A stretch of DNA of 64,000 bases, taken from Pseudomonas saxonica (GTDB taxonomy: Bacteria; Pseudomonadota; Gammaproteobacteria; Pseudomonadales; Pseudomonadaceae). Within the stretch, counting starts at the first letter, position 1, and every line of letters begins with the position of its first letter. The DNA is taken from assembly GCF_007858365.1 (NCBI RefSeq), contig NZ_VFIO01000005.1, forward strand, positions 124,001-188,000. The letters are read 5' to 3'. The position numbers were made by a program, and so were the translations under genes. A model generated the notes under the pieces. The model worked only from the letters and a program-made list of their open reading frames with translations. It did not search any database and was not told the origin of the DNA. This document shows, piece after piece, positions 1 to 10,229 of this stretch.

Positions 1-652
1 TTTTCAGGGTCGGGCGCTGCTTGGCCGTGTCCAGATAACCGCGTGCGGTGCTGGCGCGACGGCCGTTAGGCGTCACGGTACGGTCCATCGGGCCAAAGCC
101 TTCCTGCTGATAACCGTTCAAGTCTTCGGTACGTGGGTAACCGGCTTGCACGCCCGCTTCAACCATGGCGTGGAACAGCACATTGTTACCAGGTTTAGGC
201 GTGGTCACGCTGACCGGGCCATCGCCACCGTGGTAATCGTTGGGGCCGATGTCACGGGTTTCGGCTTTGCGGAAATACGGCAAGCAGTCCAGATACGACC
301 AGTCTTCGAGGCCAGGGTTTTTTGCCCAGCCGTCGTAGTCCATCGCGTTACCACGGATGTAACACATGCCGTTGATCAGCGACGAGCCGCCCAGGCCTTT
401 GCCGCGGCCACATTCCATGCGGCGGTTATCCATGTGCGGTTCTGGATCGGTTTCAAAAGCCCAGTTGTAACGGCGGCCTTGTAACGGGAAGGCCAGCGCC
501 GCCGGCATTTGAGTGCGGAAATCGAAACGGTAATCCGGGCCGCCTGCTTCAAGCAGCAGCACGGTGACGCCTTCGTCTTCAGTCAGACGGGCTGCCAGGG
601 TGTTACCGGCAGAGCCGGCACCAATGATGATGTAGTCGTATTCAGTCGTCAT
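1..652 (-). CDS. betA: Choline dehydrogenase, N-terminal part (cut by window edge)
   Basis: GMC-family FAD oxidoreductase that oxidises choline to betaine aldehyde at the membrane. About 217 N-terminal residues are present. The start at 652 gives [16 protein letters not shown], the dinucleotide-binding GxGxxG motif of the family, and is followed by the GMC signature region with [13 protein letters not shown]. The rest, including the catalytic His region, lies to the left of the window. It is the third gene after betI and betB on the same strand, as in other Pseudomonas bet operons, so it is probably co-transcribed and repressed by BetI. The 137-bp gap to betB contains a strong hairpin. Family assignment is firm; completeness cannot be judged. 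Confidence 0.95.
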   Translation of the reverse strand, partial: MTTEYDYIIIGAGSAGNTLAARLTEDEGVTVLLLEAGGPDYRFDFRTQMPAALAFPLQGRRYNWAFETDPEPHMDNRRMECGRGKGLGGSSLINGMCYIRGNAMDYDGWAKNPGLEDWSYLDCLPYFRKAETRDIGPNDYHGGDGPVSVTTPKPGNNVLFHAMVEAGVQAGYPRTEDLNGYQQEGFGPMDRTVTPNGRRASTARGYLDTAKQRPTLK

Positions 653-725
653 GCTTCCTCCAGCGGGAAGTTACACGCTTCAAGCTGCAAGTCAGAGCAG
701 CGAGCGTTGTCAGTGAGAAAGGATG

Positions 726-764
726 GGCAAGTTAAAGCCGTTTTTAATCTGGCTTTAACTTGCC
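726..764. repeat. 14-bp perfect inverted repeat between betB and betA
   Basis: GGCAAGTTAAAGCC at 726-739 and its exact complement at 751-764 flank an 11-base loop. It sits in the betB-betA gap of one operon. It could stabilise the betIB message or reduce betA expression. No long T-run follows the stem on the minus strand, so a full terminator is unlikely. Confidence 0.7.
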
Positions 765-789
765 GCTTGCAGCTAAAAGCTTGCCGCTA

Positions 790-2262
790 TCAAAACACCG
801 AAACGTAATCGCCCAACTCGACCTGCACCGATTTGATCTGGGTGTATTGCGCCAGCGAGCTGATACCGTTTTCACGGCCAATGCCCGACTGCTTGTAACC
901 GCCCACCGGCATTTTCGCGTCGGATTCGCCCCACGCATTGATCCAGCAAATGCCCGCTTCCAACTGATGAATCACGCGGTGGGCGCGGCTCAAGTCTTTG
1001 GTCACAAGGCCTGCCGCCAAACCGAACTCGGTGTCGTTGGCGCGGCGGATCACTTCTTCTTCGGTGTCGTAAGTGAGGATGCTCATCACTGGGCCAAAGA
1101 TTTCTTCTTTAACGATGGTCATGTCATCGGTGCAGTCGCTGAACACGGTCGGTGCCACGAATGCGCCTTTGCCCAGTTCGCCTTCCGTCAGACGCTGGCC
1201 GCCGCACAGCAGGCGCGCCCCTTCTTCCTTGCCCTTGGCAATGTAGCCCAGCACGCTTTCCATGTGAGCAAAGCTGACCAGTGGGCCGAAGTTGGTGTTT
1301 TCATCTTCCGGATTGCCGATGCGGATGCGAGCAACGCGCTCCACAATCTTGGCTTCAAACGCGGCTTTGAGCGCAGTCGGGATAAACACGCGGGTGCCGT
1401 TGGTGCACACCTGGCCCGAACTGTAGAAGTTGGCCATCATCGCGGTATCCGCTGCACGATCCAGGTCGGCGTCGTCGAAAATGATCAGCGGCGACTTGCC
1501 ACCCAGCTCCATGGTCACTTCTTTCAAGGTCGATTGCGTGGCGCTGGCGGTTACTTTCTTGCCGGTTTGAACGCCGCCGGTGAACGAGATTTTCTCGATG
1601 CGCGGGTGCTCGGTCAGCCAGGCGCCGACTTCACTGCCACTGCCCGTCAGCACGTTGAAAACGCCGTCTGGCAGGCCAGCTTCGGTGAAGATTTCCGCCA
1701 GTTTCAAGGTGGTCAGCGAAGTCACTTCGCTGGGTTTGAAGATCATGGCGTTGCCCGCGGCCAGTGCCGGTGCGGATTTCCACAGGGCGATCTGGATCGG
1801 GTAGTTCCACGCGCCGATACCGGCGACCACGCCCAACGGCTCGCGACGGGTATAAACAAACGAGGTGTCACGCAGCGGGATTTGCTCACCTTCGATGGCA
1901 GGCGCCAGGCCCGCGTAATACTCCAGCACGTCAGCACCGGTGACGATGTCAACGTAGCGGGTTTCAGAATAGGCCTTGCCGGTGTCCAGCGTTTCCAGCG
2001 CGGCCAGCTCATCGTTGCGCTCGCGCAGGATGTCGACAGCACGACGCAGAATGCGTGAACGCTCCATGGAGGTCATGGCGGCCCAGATTTTCTGGCCTTT
2101 TTCGGCGCTGACTACAGCACGTTCAACATCTTCTTTGGTGGCGCGTTGCACTTGAGCGAGGACTTCGCCGTTAGCCGGGTTGATGGCATCGAAGGTAGCG
2201 TCGCTACCGGCGTCGGTGTAGCCACCGTCGATGTAGAGTTTTTGCAGTTCGAAACGGGCCAT
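790..2262 (-). CDS. betB: Betaine aldehyde dehydrogenase
   Basis: Oxidises betaine aldehyde to glycine betaine with NAD(P)+ in the cytoplasm, the second step of choline breakdown. The 490 residues match the usual family length. The general base is E252 in the motif MELGGKSPL and the nucleophile is C286 in [10 protein letters not shown]. Both positions agree with the numbering known for the P. aeruginosa enzyme. The start at 2262 is preceded by a GAGGA ribosome site. The gene lies 110 bp after betI and ahead of betA. A very long open frame on the opposite strand is a shadow of this gene. Confidence 0.98.
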   Translation of the reverse strand: MARFELQKLYIDGGYTDAGSDATFDAINPANGEVLAQVQRATKEDVERAVVSAEKGQKIWAAMTSMERSRILRRAVDILRERNDELAALETLDTGKAYSETRYVDIVTGADVLEYYAGLAPAIEGEQIPLRDTSFVYTRREPLGVVAGIGAWNYPIQIALWKSAPALAAGNAMIFKPSEVTSLTTLKLAEIFTEAGLPDGVFNVLTGSGSEVGAWLTEHPRIEKISFTGGVQTGKKVTASATQSTLKEVTMELGGKSPLIIFDDADLDRAADTAMMANFYSSGQVCTNGTRVFIPTALKAAFEAKIVERVARIRIGNPEDENTNFGPLVSFAHMESVLGYIAKGKEEGARLLCGGQRLTEGELGKGAFVAPTVFSDCTDDMTIVKEEIFGPVMSILTYDTEEEVIRRANDTEFGLAAGLVTKDLSRAHRVIHQLEAGICWINAWGESDAKMPVGGYKQSGIGRENGISSLAQYTQIKSVQVELGDYVSVF

Positions 2263-2372
2263 AAAATCCTCGCAAGTGCATAAAGTGGTTGGCGTTGGTC
2301 GTGAAGCCGGTTGCCATCTAACTGGGGCAACTCAACGTCACGACAGTTCAGGGGTTAAGCGTTTATTGAGGC

Positions 2373-2966
2373 CTAACTCACCTGTTTCGCCAGTTGTAGA
2401 TCCATATATTCGTAGCAGATGCGTTGTGCCTGATCGGTGTCGAAGCCATCACCGGAAAGGGCACCCCGCAACCATAGACCATCAATCAATGCCGCCAGAC
2501 CGCGCGCCGCACTGCGGGCCTGGGCCTGGGGCAGTACACGTCGAAATTGGCAGCACAGATTGGAATACAAACGGTGGTCGTTGATGCGCTGCAATCTGTG
2601 CAACGACGGCTGGTGCATGCTGGCGGCCCAAAAGGCCAACCAGGTTTTCATTGCCGGGCCATTGACCTGGCTGGCGTCGAAGTTGCCCTCGACGATGACC
2701 TGCAAATGAGCCCGCGGGCTGTCGTCACTCAGCGCCTGACGACGTTCGGTGACGTTGTCGATCAAGACGTTCATCAAGTACCGCATGGTGGCGGCAATGA
2801 GTCCGTTCTTGTCTTTGAAGTAGTGACTGATGATGCCGTTAGACACACCGGCCAAACGGGCAATCAGCGCAATGCTGGCATCCGCCATCCCGACCTGATC
2901 GACCGCCTGTAACGTGGCTTCGATCAACTGCTGACGGCGTATGGGTTGCATACCGACCTTGGGCAT
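2373..2966 (-). CDS. betI: TetR-family choline-responsive repressor
   Basis: 197-residue TetR-type regulator. The N-terminal helix-turn-helix spans about residues 25-55 ([20 protein letters not shown]), followed by an all-alpha ligand domain. BetI proteins repress the bet genes and release DNA when choline is present. The start at 2966 follows an AAGGAG site. The gene heads betI-betB-betA and diverges from betT. The intergenic region carries a perfect palindrome that is the expected operator, so it likely controls both directions and itself. Confidence 0.96.
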   Translation of the reverse strand: MPKVGMQPIRRQQLIEATLQAVDQVGMADASIALIARLAGVSNGIISHYFKDKNGLIAATMRYLMNVLIDNVTERRQALSDDSPRAHLQVIVEGNFDASQVNGPAMKTWLAFWAASMHQPSLHRLQRINDHRLYSNLCCQFRRVLPQAQARSAARGLAALIDGLWLRGALSGDGFDTDQAQRICYEYMDLQLAKQVS

Positions 2967-3034
2967 TTCGTGCGTCTCCTTGGGCCGGCGAGCAGTGCAA
3001 TTGAATCACTGAACGACGGCCAGTCTATTTTGTT

Positions 3035-3054
3035 TTGATTGAACGTTCAATCAA
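3035..3054. promoter_or_regulatory. Probable BetI operator in the betI-betT divergent promoter
   Basis: TTGATTGAACGTTCAATCAA is a perfect 20-bp palindrome placed 69 bp upstream of betI and about 240 bp upstream of betT. The central TTGAACGTTCAA type of dyad is characteristic of TetR/BetI operators. Assignment to BetI rests on symmetry and position. Confidence 0.8.
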
Positions 3055-3291
3055 CAAAGAATAAGCTCTGCGACAATTCGTCGCGATTCATGCCGTTTTC
3101 CTACGCGTGAATGGCGCAAAACGGCACTTTTAATTCCCGGTAACCCCTGTGGGCGCCTACGCATACGACAGGGTGAATCAGGTTTTTTAGCGGTGCCTTT
3201 ATATCACCCGACCGTTGGTCGCTATCTAGGAAGATGGTCGGGTGGCGTGCTGCCTCAAGTTTTCTCTCGCGCTGCCTGGAGCATCCGTGCC

Positions 3292-5286
3292 ATGAGTTCT
3301 GCTTCTCTAATAAAGACCCCACCGCAAAAGGTGACGGTCAACGGTTGGGTGTTTTACACCTCCACTGCCTTGATACTGTTGCTCACTGCCATTTTGATCG
3401 CGGCTCCCGAAGAAGCGGGCCGTATTCTGGGAGTTGCCCAGCAATGGCTGTCGCGCAGCTTCGGTTGGTACTACATGGTAGTGATCGCCGCTTACCTGAT
3501 TTTTGTCGTCGGGCTGGCGTTCTCTTCCTACGGTAAATTGAAACTGGGCACCAAACAGGACACCCCCGACTTTAGCTACGGCGCGTGGGCGGGGATGCTG
3601 TTTTCGTCGGGTATCGGTATTTCGCTGTTGTACTTCGGTGCTTCGGAGCCGCTGGACCACTACTTCAATCCGCCCGAAGGCGTGTCGGGCAGCCATGAGG
3701 CCGCACGGCAAGCCTTGCAGCTGACGTTTCTGCATTGGGGCCTGCATGGCTGGGCGATTTACGCGTTGGTGGGGTTGGCGGTGGCGTACTTTGCCTACCG
3801 TCACAACCAGCCGCTGGCCTTGCGTTCGGCGCTGTACCCGTTGATGGGCGAGCGTTGGGTCAAAGGCGCGGCGGGCCACGCAGTGGATGGTTTTGGCATG
3901 TTCGTGACGTTGCTCGGGTTGGTGACCAACTTGGGCATCGGCTCGATGCAAGTGTCGTCGGGGCTTGAGAACCTGTTCGGCATGGAGCACAGCAACACCA
4001 ACTTGCTGATCGTGATTATCGTGATGAGCACCGTGGCTACCATCGCGGCAGTCTCGGGGGTAGAAAACGGCATTCGTCGGCTCTCCAACCTCAACATCGT
4101 TTTGTTCAGTGGTTTGCTGATTTTCGTGTTGCTGTTTGGCCCCACCCTGCACCTGCTCAATGGCCTGGTGCAGAACACGGGTGATTACCTGAACGGCATC
4201 ATCATGAAAACCTTCGACTTGTACGTGTACGTGGGCGATACACCGAGAACCGAAGGCTGGCTGGGCCTGTGGACCTTGTTCTACTGGGCGTGGTGGATTT
4301 CCTGGGCACCGTTTGTGGGCATGTTTATCGCGCGTATTTCCCGTGGTCGTACGGTGCGTGAACTGGTGGCAGGTGTGTTGCTGATCCCGCTGGGCTTTAC
4401 CTTGGCGTGGCTGTCGATCTTCGGTAACTCGGCGCTGGAGCTGGTGGTCAATCAAGGAGCGGTCGAGCTGGGTAAAACCGCGCTGGAACAACCGTCGATG
4501 GCCATCTATCAACTGCTTGAGCATTACCCTGCGTCGAAAATCGTGATTGGTGTGTCGATCTTTGTCGGTTTTGTGCTGTTCCTGACCCCGGCGGACTCTG
4601 GCGCGGTGATGATGGCCAACCTGTCGTGCAAAGGCGGTGACGTTGATGAAGACGCCCCGCACTGGTTGCGTATCTTCTGGTCGGCGGTGATCACGCTGGT
4701 GACCATTGGCCTGTTGTTCGCCGGTAACTTTGCGGCCATGCAAACCATGGTCGTGCTGGCGGGCTTGCCGTTTTCGGTGGTGTTGGTGCTGTTCATGTTT
4801 GGCTTGCACAAGGCCATGCGTCAGGACACCCAGATGGAATTGGAACAGGCTGAACTGGCGGCGCGTGGTCGTCGCGGATTCAGCGAGCGTTTGACGGCCC
4901 AAGACCTGCAACCCACGCAAGCGGTGGTGCAGCGTTTCATGGACAAACACGTGACCCCGGCCCTGGAAGAAGCCGCCGTACAGCTGCGCAGTCAGGGGCT
5001 GGACGTGCAAACCCTGTTGGGCAGTGCCAAGCGCTGCATGGGCTTGCGGGTGGAGATGGACGAAGGGAATCCGTTTGTCTACGAGGTCAGCTTGGACGGC
5101 TATTTGGCGGCACCGAGCGACTCGGGTGACGATGAAGTGCGCAGTCGTTATTACCGGGCCGAGGTGTACCTGCACAACGGCAATCAAGAGTACGACCTGA
5201 TGGGCTTTACCCAAGAGCAAATCAGCCGTGATGTGCTCGACCAGTTTGAAAGCCATCGCCAGCTCCTTGGCAGGGTTTATAGCTGA
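3292..5286 (+). CDS. betT: BCCT-family choline transporter
   Basis: Sodium- or proton-coupled high-capacity choline importer in the inner membrane. The start at 3292 (MSSASLIKTPPQ) gives 664 residues. An upstream in-frame start at 3193 would add 33 residues that are not membrane-protein-like. About 12 hydrophobic segments lie in the first 500 residues, with the BCCT tryptophan-rich signature around WAWWISWAPFVGMFIARISRG. A soluble C-terminal extension of about 150 residues, as in osmoregulated BetT proteins, ends the protein. It diverges from betI across the palindrome and is probably derepressed by choline. Confidence 0.95.
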   Translation: MSSASLIKTPPQKVTVNGWVFYTSTALILLLTAILIAAPEEAGRILGVAQQWLSRSFGWYYMVVIAAYLIFVVGLAFSSYGKLKLGTKQDTPDFSYGAWAGMLFSSGIGISLLYFGASEPLDHYFNPPEGVSGSHEAARQALQLTFLHWGLHGWAIYALVGLAVAYFAYRHNQPLALRSALYPLMGERWVKGAAGHAVDGFGMFVTLLGLVTNLGIGSMQVSSGLENLFGMEHSNTNLLIVIIVMSTVATIAAVSGVENGIRRLSNLNIVLFSGLLIFVLLFGPTLHLLNGLVQNTGDYLNGIIMKTFDLYVYVGDTPRTEGWLGLWTLFYWAWWISWAPFVGMFIARISRGRTVRELVAGVLLIPLGFTLAWLSIFGNSALELVVNQGAVELGKTALEQPSMAIYQLLEHYPASKIVIGVSIFVGFVLFLTPADSGAVMMANLSCKGGDVDEDAPHWLRIFWSAVITLVTIGLLFAGNFAAMQTMVVLAGLPFSVVLVLFMFGLHKAMRQDTQMELEQAELAARGRRGFSERLTAQDLQPTQAVVQRFMDKHVTPALEEAAVQLRSQGLDVQTLLGSAKRCMGLRVEMDEGNPFVYEVSLDGYLAAPSDSGDDEVRSRYYRAEVYLHNGNQEYDLMGFTQEQISRDVLDQFESHRQLLGRVYS

Positions 5287-5298
5287 GGAGTGCCAAAG

Positions 5299-5443
5299 CC
5301 CCTCACCCTAACCCTCTCCCGGAGGGAGAGGGGACTGACCGCGTCGTGTGTGGTTGCAGCTGTGTCCTGTCAGGTCAATGCAAAACGTCAATAACCCCCA
5401 ATCGGTTCCCTCTCCCTCCGGGAGAGGGTTAGGGTGAGGGGCT
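5299..5443. repeat. REP-like element, family A (inverted pair)
   Basis: Two copies of a CCCTCACCCTAACCCTCTCCC-type sequence face each other. Each holds a short hairpin (CTCTCCCggaGGGAGAG), and the pair encloses about 75 bp. It lies between convergent betT and choV. Four other loci in the window carry the same core. Confidence 0.85.
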
Positions 5444-5449
5444 TTTCCG

Positions 5450-6628
5450 CTAACCCAGATTCTTGCCCAACAACGCGTGGTACAACTCGGTATCCCCCAA
5501 TATCCCCACCACTTTCTGGTTGTCATGCAGCACCAGCTTGTTGCCCGTCTGATAACGAATCTGCAATGCATCGCGCATGCCAATGTTGCTGTCCACCAGC
5601 GTCGGACCGCGTCCTAACCCTTCTACCGCCTGCCCGCTGCGCCAATGTTGCAAGTCCAGCGCGCCCGCACCCTGGCGCACGCCTTTGATGGTGTTGCCTT
5701 CAGCCAGGTCGATCCACGAATCATCCCCCGGATCAATGCACACCGAGCCATTGACGCGTTTGCAGTTGTCCAGCGTGCGCATCAGGCTGCGGCCACACAG
5801 CACGTTCAGCGGGTTGGTATGGGCGACAAAGGTGCGCACGTAATCGTCCGCCGGGTTGAGCACGATCTCTTCCGGCTTGCTGTACTGGATGATCTTGCCG
5901 TCTTTCATGATCGCAATACGGCTACCCAGCTTGAGCGCTTCGTCGAGGTCATGGCTGACAAACACAATGGTCTTGCTGAGCTTTTGTTGCAGCGCCAGCA
6001 ACTCGTCTTGCAAGCCTTGGCGGATCAACGGATCAAGCGCTGAAAACGGCTCGTCCATCAACAAAATATCGGCATCCATCGCCAGCGCCCGGGCCAGTCC
6101 GACCCGTTGCTGCATGCCGCCGCTCAGTTCATCCGGTTTTTTATTCCGCCATTGGGTCAGGCCCACCAACTCCAGCTTTTCGTCCACCAGCGTGCGCCGT
6201 TCCTTTTCCGGGCGGCCCTGCATTTCGAGGCCAAAGCTGATGTTTTCACGCACCGTCAGCCACGGCATCAACGCGAACTTTTGAAACACCATCGCAATGC
6301 GTTGGGTGCGCATCATTTTCAGCTCGGCAGGCGTGCATGAGGCGATGTCGATTTGCTTGCCTTCATGCTCCACAAATAACTGACCGCGGCTCACCGTATT
6401 AAGGCCGTTGATACAGCGCAAAAGGCTGGATTTGCCGGAGCCCGACAAGCCCATCAACACACAGATCTCACCTTTGTCGATGTCCAGGCTGGCCTTTTCG
6501 ACGCCGACAATTTGCCCGGTTTTTTTCAGGATCTGATCCCGCGACAAGCCTTGATCCAGCAGGCCAAGCGCCTCGCGCGGGTCTTTGGCGAAGATAACGT
6601 CGACCTTATCGAAACGAATAATGCTCAT
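5450..6628 (-). CDS. choV: Choline ABC transporter, ATP-binding subunit
   Basis: ATPase of the ChoXWV (CbcXWV) choline importer. It is 392 residues with Walker A GLSGSGKSS at 60-68, Q-loop near 116, signature LSGGMQQR at 168-175 and Walker B ILLMDEP at 188-194. A C-terminal CBS-like segment ends the protein, as in ProV/OpuA-type subunits. Its ATG overlaps the stop of choW by 4 bp, indicating translational coupling in choX-choW-choV. Expression is probably induced by betaine through GbdR, judging from the operator-like repeats upstream of choX. Confidence 0.96.
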   Translation of the reverse strand: MSIIRFDKVDVIFAKDPREALGLLDQGLSRDQILKKTGQIVGVEKASLDIDKGEICVLMGLSGSGKSSLLRCINGLNTVSRGQLFVEHEGKQIDIASCTPAELKMMRTQRIAMVFQKFALMPWLTVRENISFGLEMQGRPEKERRTLVDEKLELVGLTQWRNKKPDELSGGMQQRVGLARALAMDADILLMDEPFSALDPLIRQGLQDELLALQQKLSKTIVFVSHDLDEALKLGSRIAIMKDGKIIQYSKPEEIVLNPADDYVRTFVAHTNPLNVLCGRSLMRTLDNCKRVNGSVCIDPGDDSWIDLAEGNTIKGVRQGAGALDLQHWRSGQAVEGLGRGPTLVDSNIGMRDALQIRYQTGNKLVLHDNQKVVGILGDTELYHALLGKNLG

Positions 6629-7470
6629 GCGTCGGCTCCTGCTTTGGCGTCGGGCTGTTTGCAGATCCGGTCAAGCATGATGGCCAGCAACACAATGGCC
6701 AGCCCGGCTTCAAAGCCCAAGGCAATATCGGCCGTGTTCAGGGCATTGACCACCGGCTTGCCCAGCCCGTCAGCGCCCACCAGCGCGGCAATTACCACCA
6801 TCGACAGCGACAGCATGATGCATTGGGTGATCCCCGCAGCGATGCTCGGCATGGCGTGGGGCAATTCGATGCGGGTGAGCAACTGGCGGCGCGAGCAACC
6901 AAATGCCTTGCCCGCATCAAGCAATTCATGGGGCACGTTGCGAATGCCCAGATAGGTCAGGCGAATCGGCGCCGCAATCGCAAACACCACCGTTGAAATC
7001 AGCCCCGGCACCACCCCAAGGCCAAACAGAGTCAGCGTCGGAATCAAGTAAACAAAGGTCGGCACGGTCTGCATCAAGTCCAGAACCGGGCGCATAAAGG
7101 TGTAAAACATCGGTTTGTGCGCGGCGAGAATCCCCAGCGGCACGCCAATGATCACGCACACAAAGGTGGCGAACAGCACCTGCGCCAGGGTTTCCATGGT
7201 CTCTTGCCAATAGCCCAGATTGAGGATCAGCAGAAACGACAGGGCCACAAATACCGTGAGCCCCCACTTGCGCTGGATCACATGAGCCAGCAGCGCCACC
7301 AGCCCGATAAAGGCAAAAGGGTTGAACCAGGTCAGCGCAAACGTCACGCCGTGGATCATCGTTTCGAGGGTGCTCGCGATGGCATCGAAGGTGCTGGCGC
7401 CGTGTCGCGTCAACCAGTCAACGAAGCCTGCGATGTACTCGCCCAGCGGGATTTTTTGATCGATCAGCAT
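6625..7470 (-). CDS. choW: Choline ABC transporter, permease subunit
   Basis: Inner-membrane permease of the choline importer with about six or seven membrane spans. It carries the binding-protein-dependent transport EAA-type loop near HELLDAGKAFGCSRRQLLTRI. The start at 7470 (MLIDQKIPLGEYI) gives 281 residues, the usual size. A GTG at 7533 would add 21 unsupported residues. The gap to choX is 69 bp, and the 3' end overlaps choV. The ribosome site is weak, so translation may depend on choX. Confidence 0.94.
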   Translation of the reverse strand: MLIDQKIPLGEYIAGFVDWLTRHGASTFDAIASTLETMIHGVTFALTWFNPFAFIGLVALLAHVIQRKWGLTVFVALSFLLILNLGYWQETMETLAQVLFATFVCVIIGVPLGILAAHKPMFYTFMRPVLDLMQTVPTFVYLIPTLTLFGLGVVPGLISTVVFAIAAPIRLTYLGIRNVPHELLDAGKAFGCSRRQLLTRIELPHAMPSIAAGITQCIMLSLSMVVIAALVGADGLGKPVVNALNTADIALGFEAGLAIVLLAIMLDRICKQPDAKAGADA

Positions 7471-7539
7471 GGTTGTGAACATCCGCATGCAGGGGGAATT
7501 GAAACGGCACCAGACGGGCAGGCCGCCTGGCACCCGCGA

Positions 7540-8487
7540 TTACTGCGCGAGGCTGGCTTTTACGGCCTCGGCGCCCGGCTTGCCATCAACGGTGGTCACG
7601 CCCGCCAACCAGGTGTCCAGCACCTGCGGGTTCTGCTTGAGCCACGCGCGGGCGGCCACGTCCGGTTTGACCTTGTCATCCAGCACCTTGCCCATCAGGG
7701 TGCTTTCCATGTCGAGGGTGAACACCAGGTTTTTCAGCAGTTGGCCCACGTTCGCGCACTCTTCGGTGTAGCCCTTGCGCGTGTTGGTGTAGATGGTTGC
7801 CTGGCCGTAGTTGGGGCCGAAAAACTCATCACCGCCGGTGAGGTATTTCATCTTGAAACGGGTGTTCATCGGGTGCGGCTCCCAGCCCAGGAACACCACG
7901 TCGGTGCCCCGGCGTTGAGCGCGATCTACCTGCGACAACATCCCGGCTTCGCTTGACTCGACCACCTTGAAACCGGCGTCCTTAAGGCCAAAGGCGTTCT
8001 TGTCGATCATGGTCTGAATCATGCGATTGCCATCGTTACCCGGCTCGATGCCGTAGATCTTGCCGTCCAGCTCCTTTTTGAATTTCGGCAGGTCGGAGAA
8101 GTCCTTTAAACCCTTGTCATACAGCGCTTGTGGCACGGCGAGGGTGTATTTGGCGTTCTCGAGATTGGCGCGCACCGTTTCGACAGTGCCCGCGTCACGG
8201 TAGGGTTTGATGTCGTTTTCCATGGTCGGCATCCAGTTACCCAGAAACACGTCCATGTTCTTGCCATCGGCCAGCGACTTATAGGTAACGGGCACTGAAA
8301 TCATGGTGGTTTTGGTTTTATAGCCGAGGGCTTTGAGCACCTCGCTGGTCACGGCGGTGGTGACGGTGATGTCGGTCCAGCCGACATCCGAGAAATTGAC
8401 CGTGTTGCATTGCTCCGGCTCTGCAGCCTGGGCAGAGACGTTCAGACTCAGCAATGCAGCCAACAACAACGGTGAGGAATGTTTCAT
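7540..8487 (-). CDS. choX: Periplasmic choline-binding protein
   Basis: Substrate-binding protein of the choline importer, 315 residues. A signal peptide ends at about residue 21 (LSLNVSAQA|AEP). The mature part is an OpuAC-type fold, with early GWTDITVTTAVTSEVLKALGY and aromatic residues that in this family form the quaternary-amine cage. The start at 8487 follows an AGGAG site. It is the first gene of choXWV and diverges from sdaB across a 358-bp region with operator-like direct repeats. Confidence 0.96.
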   Translation of the reverse strand: MKHSSPLLLAALLSLNVSAQAAEPEQCNTVNFSDVGWTDITVTTAVTSEVLKALGYKTKTTMISVPVTYKSLADGKNMDVFLGNWMPTMENDIKPYRDAGTVETVRANLENAKYTLAVPQALYDKGLKDFSDLPKFKKELDGKIYGIEPGNDGNRMIQTMIDKNAFGLKDAGFKVVESSEAGMLSQVDRAQRRGTDVVFLGWEPHPMNTRFKMKYLTGGDEFFGPNYGQATIYTNTRKGYTEECANVGQLLKNLVFTLDMESTLMGKVLDDKVKPDVAARAWLKQNPQVLDTWLAGVTTVDGKPGAEAVKASLAQ

Positions 8488-8845
8488 GGAACGACTCCTG
8501 AGTGTCTAAATGGCGGTCTTCGATACGAAAACCCGCCCGTAACAGTTGCGGTTGGGTGATGCTCGGCACGCTGAAGCCCGCGCATCTTGCAATCGAGTCG
8601 AGACTGATCATGTAACAGCGAAAATCAAACGCCTACAGGGGGCGTCGCATCCAGTACAGGTAGGGTCGTATCTGATGCCAGCCAGGTCGTATCTGGACGT
8701 TTATGCGCCAAAAAGTGATGGATTCACCTGTCAGCACCGGCAAAAACGGCCAAGGCGCTGGCAGGCAATAGCGGGTCGTAGCTGGACGTTTTGGCGCGCC
8801 ACAAAGAGCCGATGATGCAGGCAATCACTGTCGAGGTTCCTGTTC
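8488..8845. promoter_or_regulatory. Divergent choX-sdaB control region with tandem direct repeats
   Basis: No gene is present. GGTCGTATCTG occurs at 8664 and again at 8685, exactly 21 bp apart. A third, longer copy (GGTCGTAGCTGGACGTTT) is at 8774 and shares TGGACGTTT-N-GCGC with the second. Tandem half-sites two helical turns apart are the usual layout of AraC-family operators. GbdR, encoded at 12.8 kb, is known to activate choXWV and sdaB in P. aeruginosa and is the obvious candidate; this is inference. Confidence 0.65.
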
Positions 8846-10222
8846 ATGGCTATCAGCGTGTTTGACCTGTTCAAGATCGGCATTGGCCCTTCCAGCTCCC
8901 ACACCGTGGGCCCGATGCGGGCGGCGGCGCTGTTTGTGCAGGGGTTGCGCGAGCGAGGCCAGTTGCCACAGGTGCGCCGCGTTGAAGTGCAACTCTATGG
9001 TTCGTTATCGGCCACCGGCATTGGCCATGGCAGCGACAACGCCGTGATCATGGGCTTGATGGGCGAGTGGCCGGATGCCATCGACCCGGCCTGCATTGGC
9101 CCACGCATTGCCCAACTGCGTGAGCGTCGAACGTTGCTGCTGGACGGTCATTTGCCGATTGCCTTCGAGTGGTCGCAGGACATGCGCCTGATTGACGAGA
9201 ACCTGCCTTTCCACCCCAACGCCATGTCCTTGATCGCTGAAAGTGCGCAAGGCGAGTTATATCGCGACACGTACTACTCCGTCGGGGGTGGTTTTGTGGT
9301 GGACGCCGCCCAAGCGGCCAGTGGCGTACTGGACATGGACCGCACGGCCTTGCCCTATGACTTTTGCAGTGCTGCGCAATTGCTGCAGCTGTGCCATGAA
9401 CATCATCTGAGCGTCGCTGCATTAATGATGGCCAACGAACGTATCTGGCGCAGCGAAGACGAAATCCGCTGTGGCTTGATGACGCTCTGGCGCGCCATGC
9501 AGGACTGCGTGGAACAAGGCCTCAAACACGAAGGCATCCTGCCCGGCGGCTTGAACGTGCGCCGCCGTGCTGCACGCTTGCACCGCAGCTTGCAGGAGCT
9601 GGGTAAACCCAACGTCATCGGCTCAACCTTGAGCGCGATGGAATGGGTCAACCTGTTCGCCCTGGCGGTCAATGAAGAAAACGCGGCGGGCGGGCGCATG
9701 GTCACTGCGCCCACCAACGGCGCGGCGGGCATCATCCCGGCGGTGCTGCACTACTTTATGAAATTCAGCGATGACGTCAGCGAAGCCCACGTGGTGGACT
9801 ACTTATTGAGTGCGGCGGCGATTGGCATTTTGTGCAAAAAGAACGCCTCCATTTCGGGGGCCGAAGTGGGGTGTCAGGGCGAAGTGGGTTCTGCCTGCGC
9901 CATGGCGGCAGCGGGGCTTGCGCAAATCCTCGGCGCCACGCCGGAACAGCTGTGCAACGCGGCCGAAATTGGCCTGGAACATAACCTGGGCCTGACCTGC
10001 GACCCGGTGGGCGGGCTGGTGCAAGTGCCGTGTATCGAGCGCAACGCCATAGCGGCCGTCAAAGCCATCAACGCCGCGCAAATGGCCCTGCGCGGCGACG
10101 GCCAACACTTTATTTCGCTGGACCGCGTGATCCGCACCATGCGCGACACCGGCGCCGACATGCACGACAAATACAAAGAAACCTCACGCGGCGGGTTGGC
10201 GGTGAGTGCGGTGGAGTGTTGA
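8846..10222 (+). CDS. sdaB: L-serine ammonia-lyase (dehydratase), [4Fe-4S] type
   Basis: Converts L-serine to pyruvate and ammonia, the last step linking betaine-derived glycine and serine to central metabolism. It is a one-chain type-2 enzyme of 458 residues with an N-terminal beta domain (motif [14 protein letters not shown] at 14-27) and a C-terminal alpha domain. Cluster ligands are C343, C385 and C396. The C-terminal residue is C458, matching the tail cysteine that occupies the active site of the Legionella enzyme, which has the same length. A GAGG site precedes the ATG. It diverges from choX. Confidence 0.97.
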   Translation: MAISVFDLFKIGIGPSSSHTVGPMRAAALFVQGLRERGQLPQVRRVEVQLYGSLSATGIGHGSDNAVIMGLMGEWPDAIDPACIGPRIAQLRERRTLLLDGHLPIAFEWSQDMRLIDENLPFHPNAMSLIAESAQGELYRDTYYSVGGGFVVDAAQAASGVLDMDRTALPYDFCSAAQLLQLCHEHHLSVAALMMANERIWRSEDEIRCGLMTLWRAMQDCVEQGLKHEGILPGGLNVRRRAARLHRSLQELGKPNVIGSTLSAMEWVNLFALAVNEENAAGGRMVTAPTNGAAGIIPAVLHYFMKFSDDVSEAHVVDYLLSAAAIGILCKKNASISGAEVGCQGEVGSACAMAAAGLAQILGATPEQLCNAAEIGLEHNLGLTCDPVGGLVQVPCIERNAIAAVKAINAAQMALRGDGQHFISLDRVIRTMRDTGADMHDKYKETSRGGLAVSAVEC

Positions 10223-10229
10223 GGGCGGA

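Noticed and set aside
3307..5256. A 649-codon open frame antisense to betT
   Set aside because: High-GC third positions keep the opposite frame open. Its His/Gln/Arg-rich translation is typical of a shadow, and betT has clear BCCT motifs.
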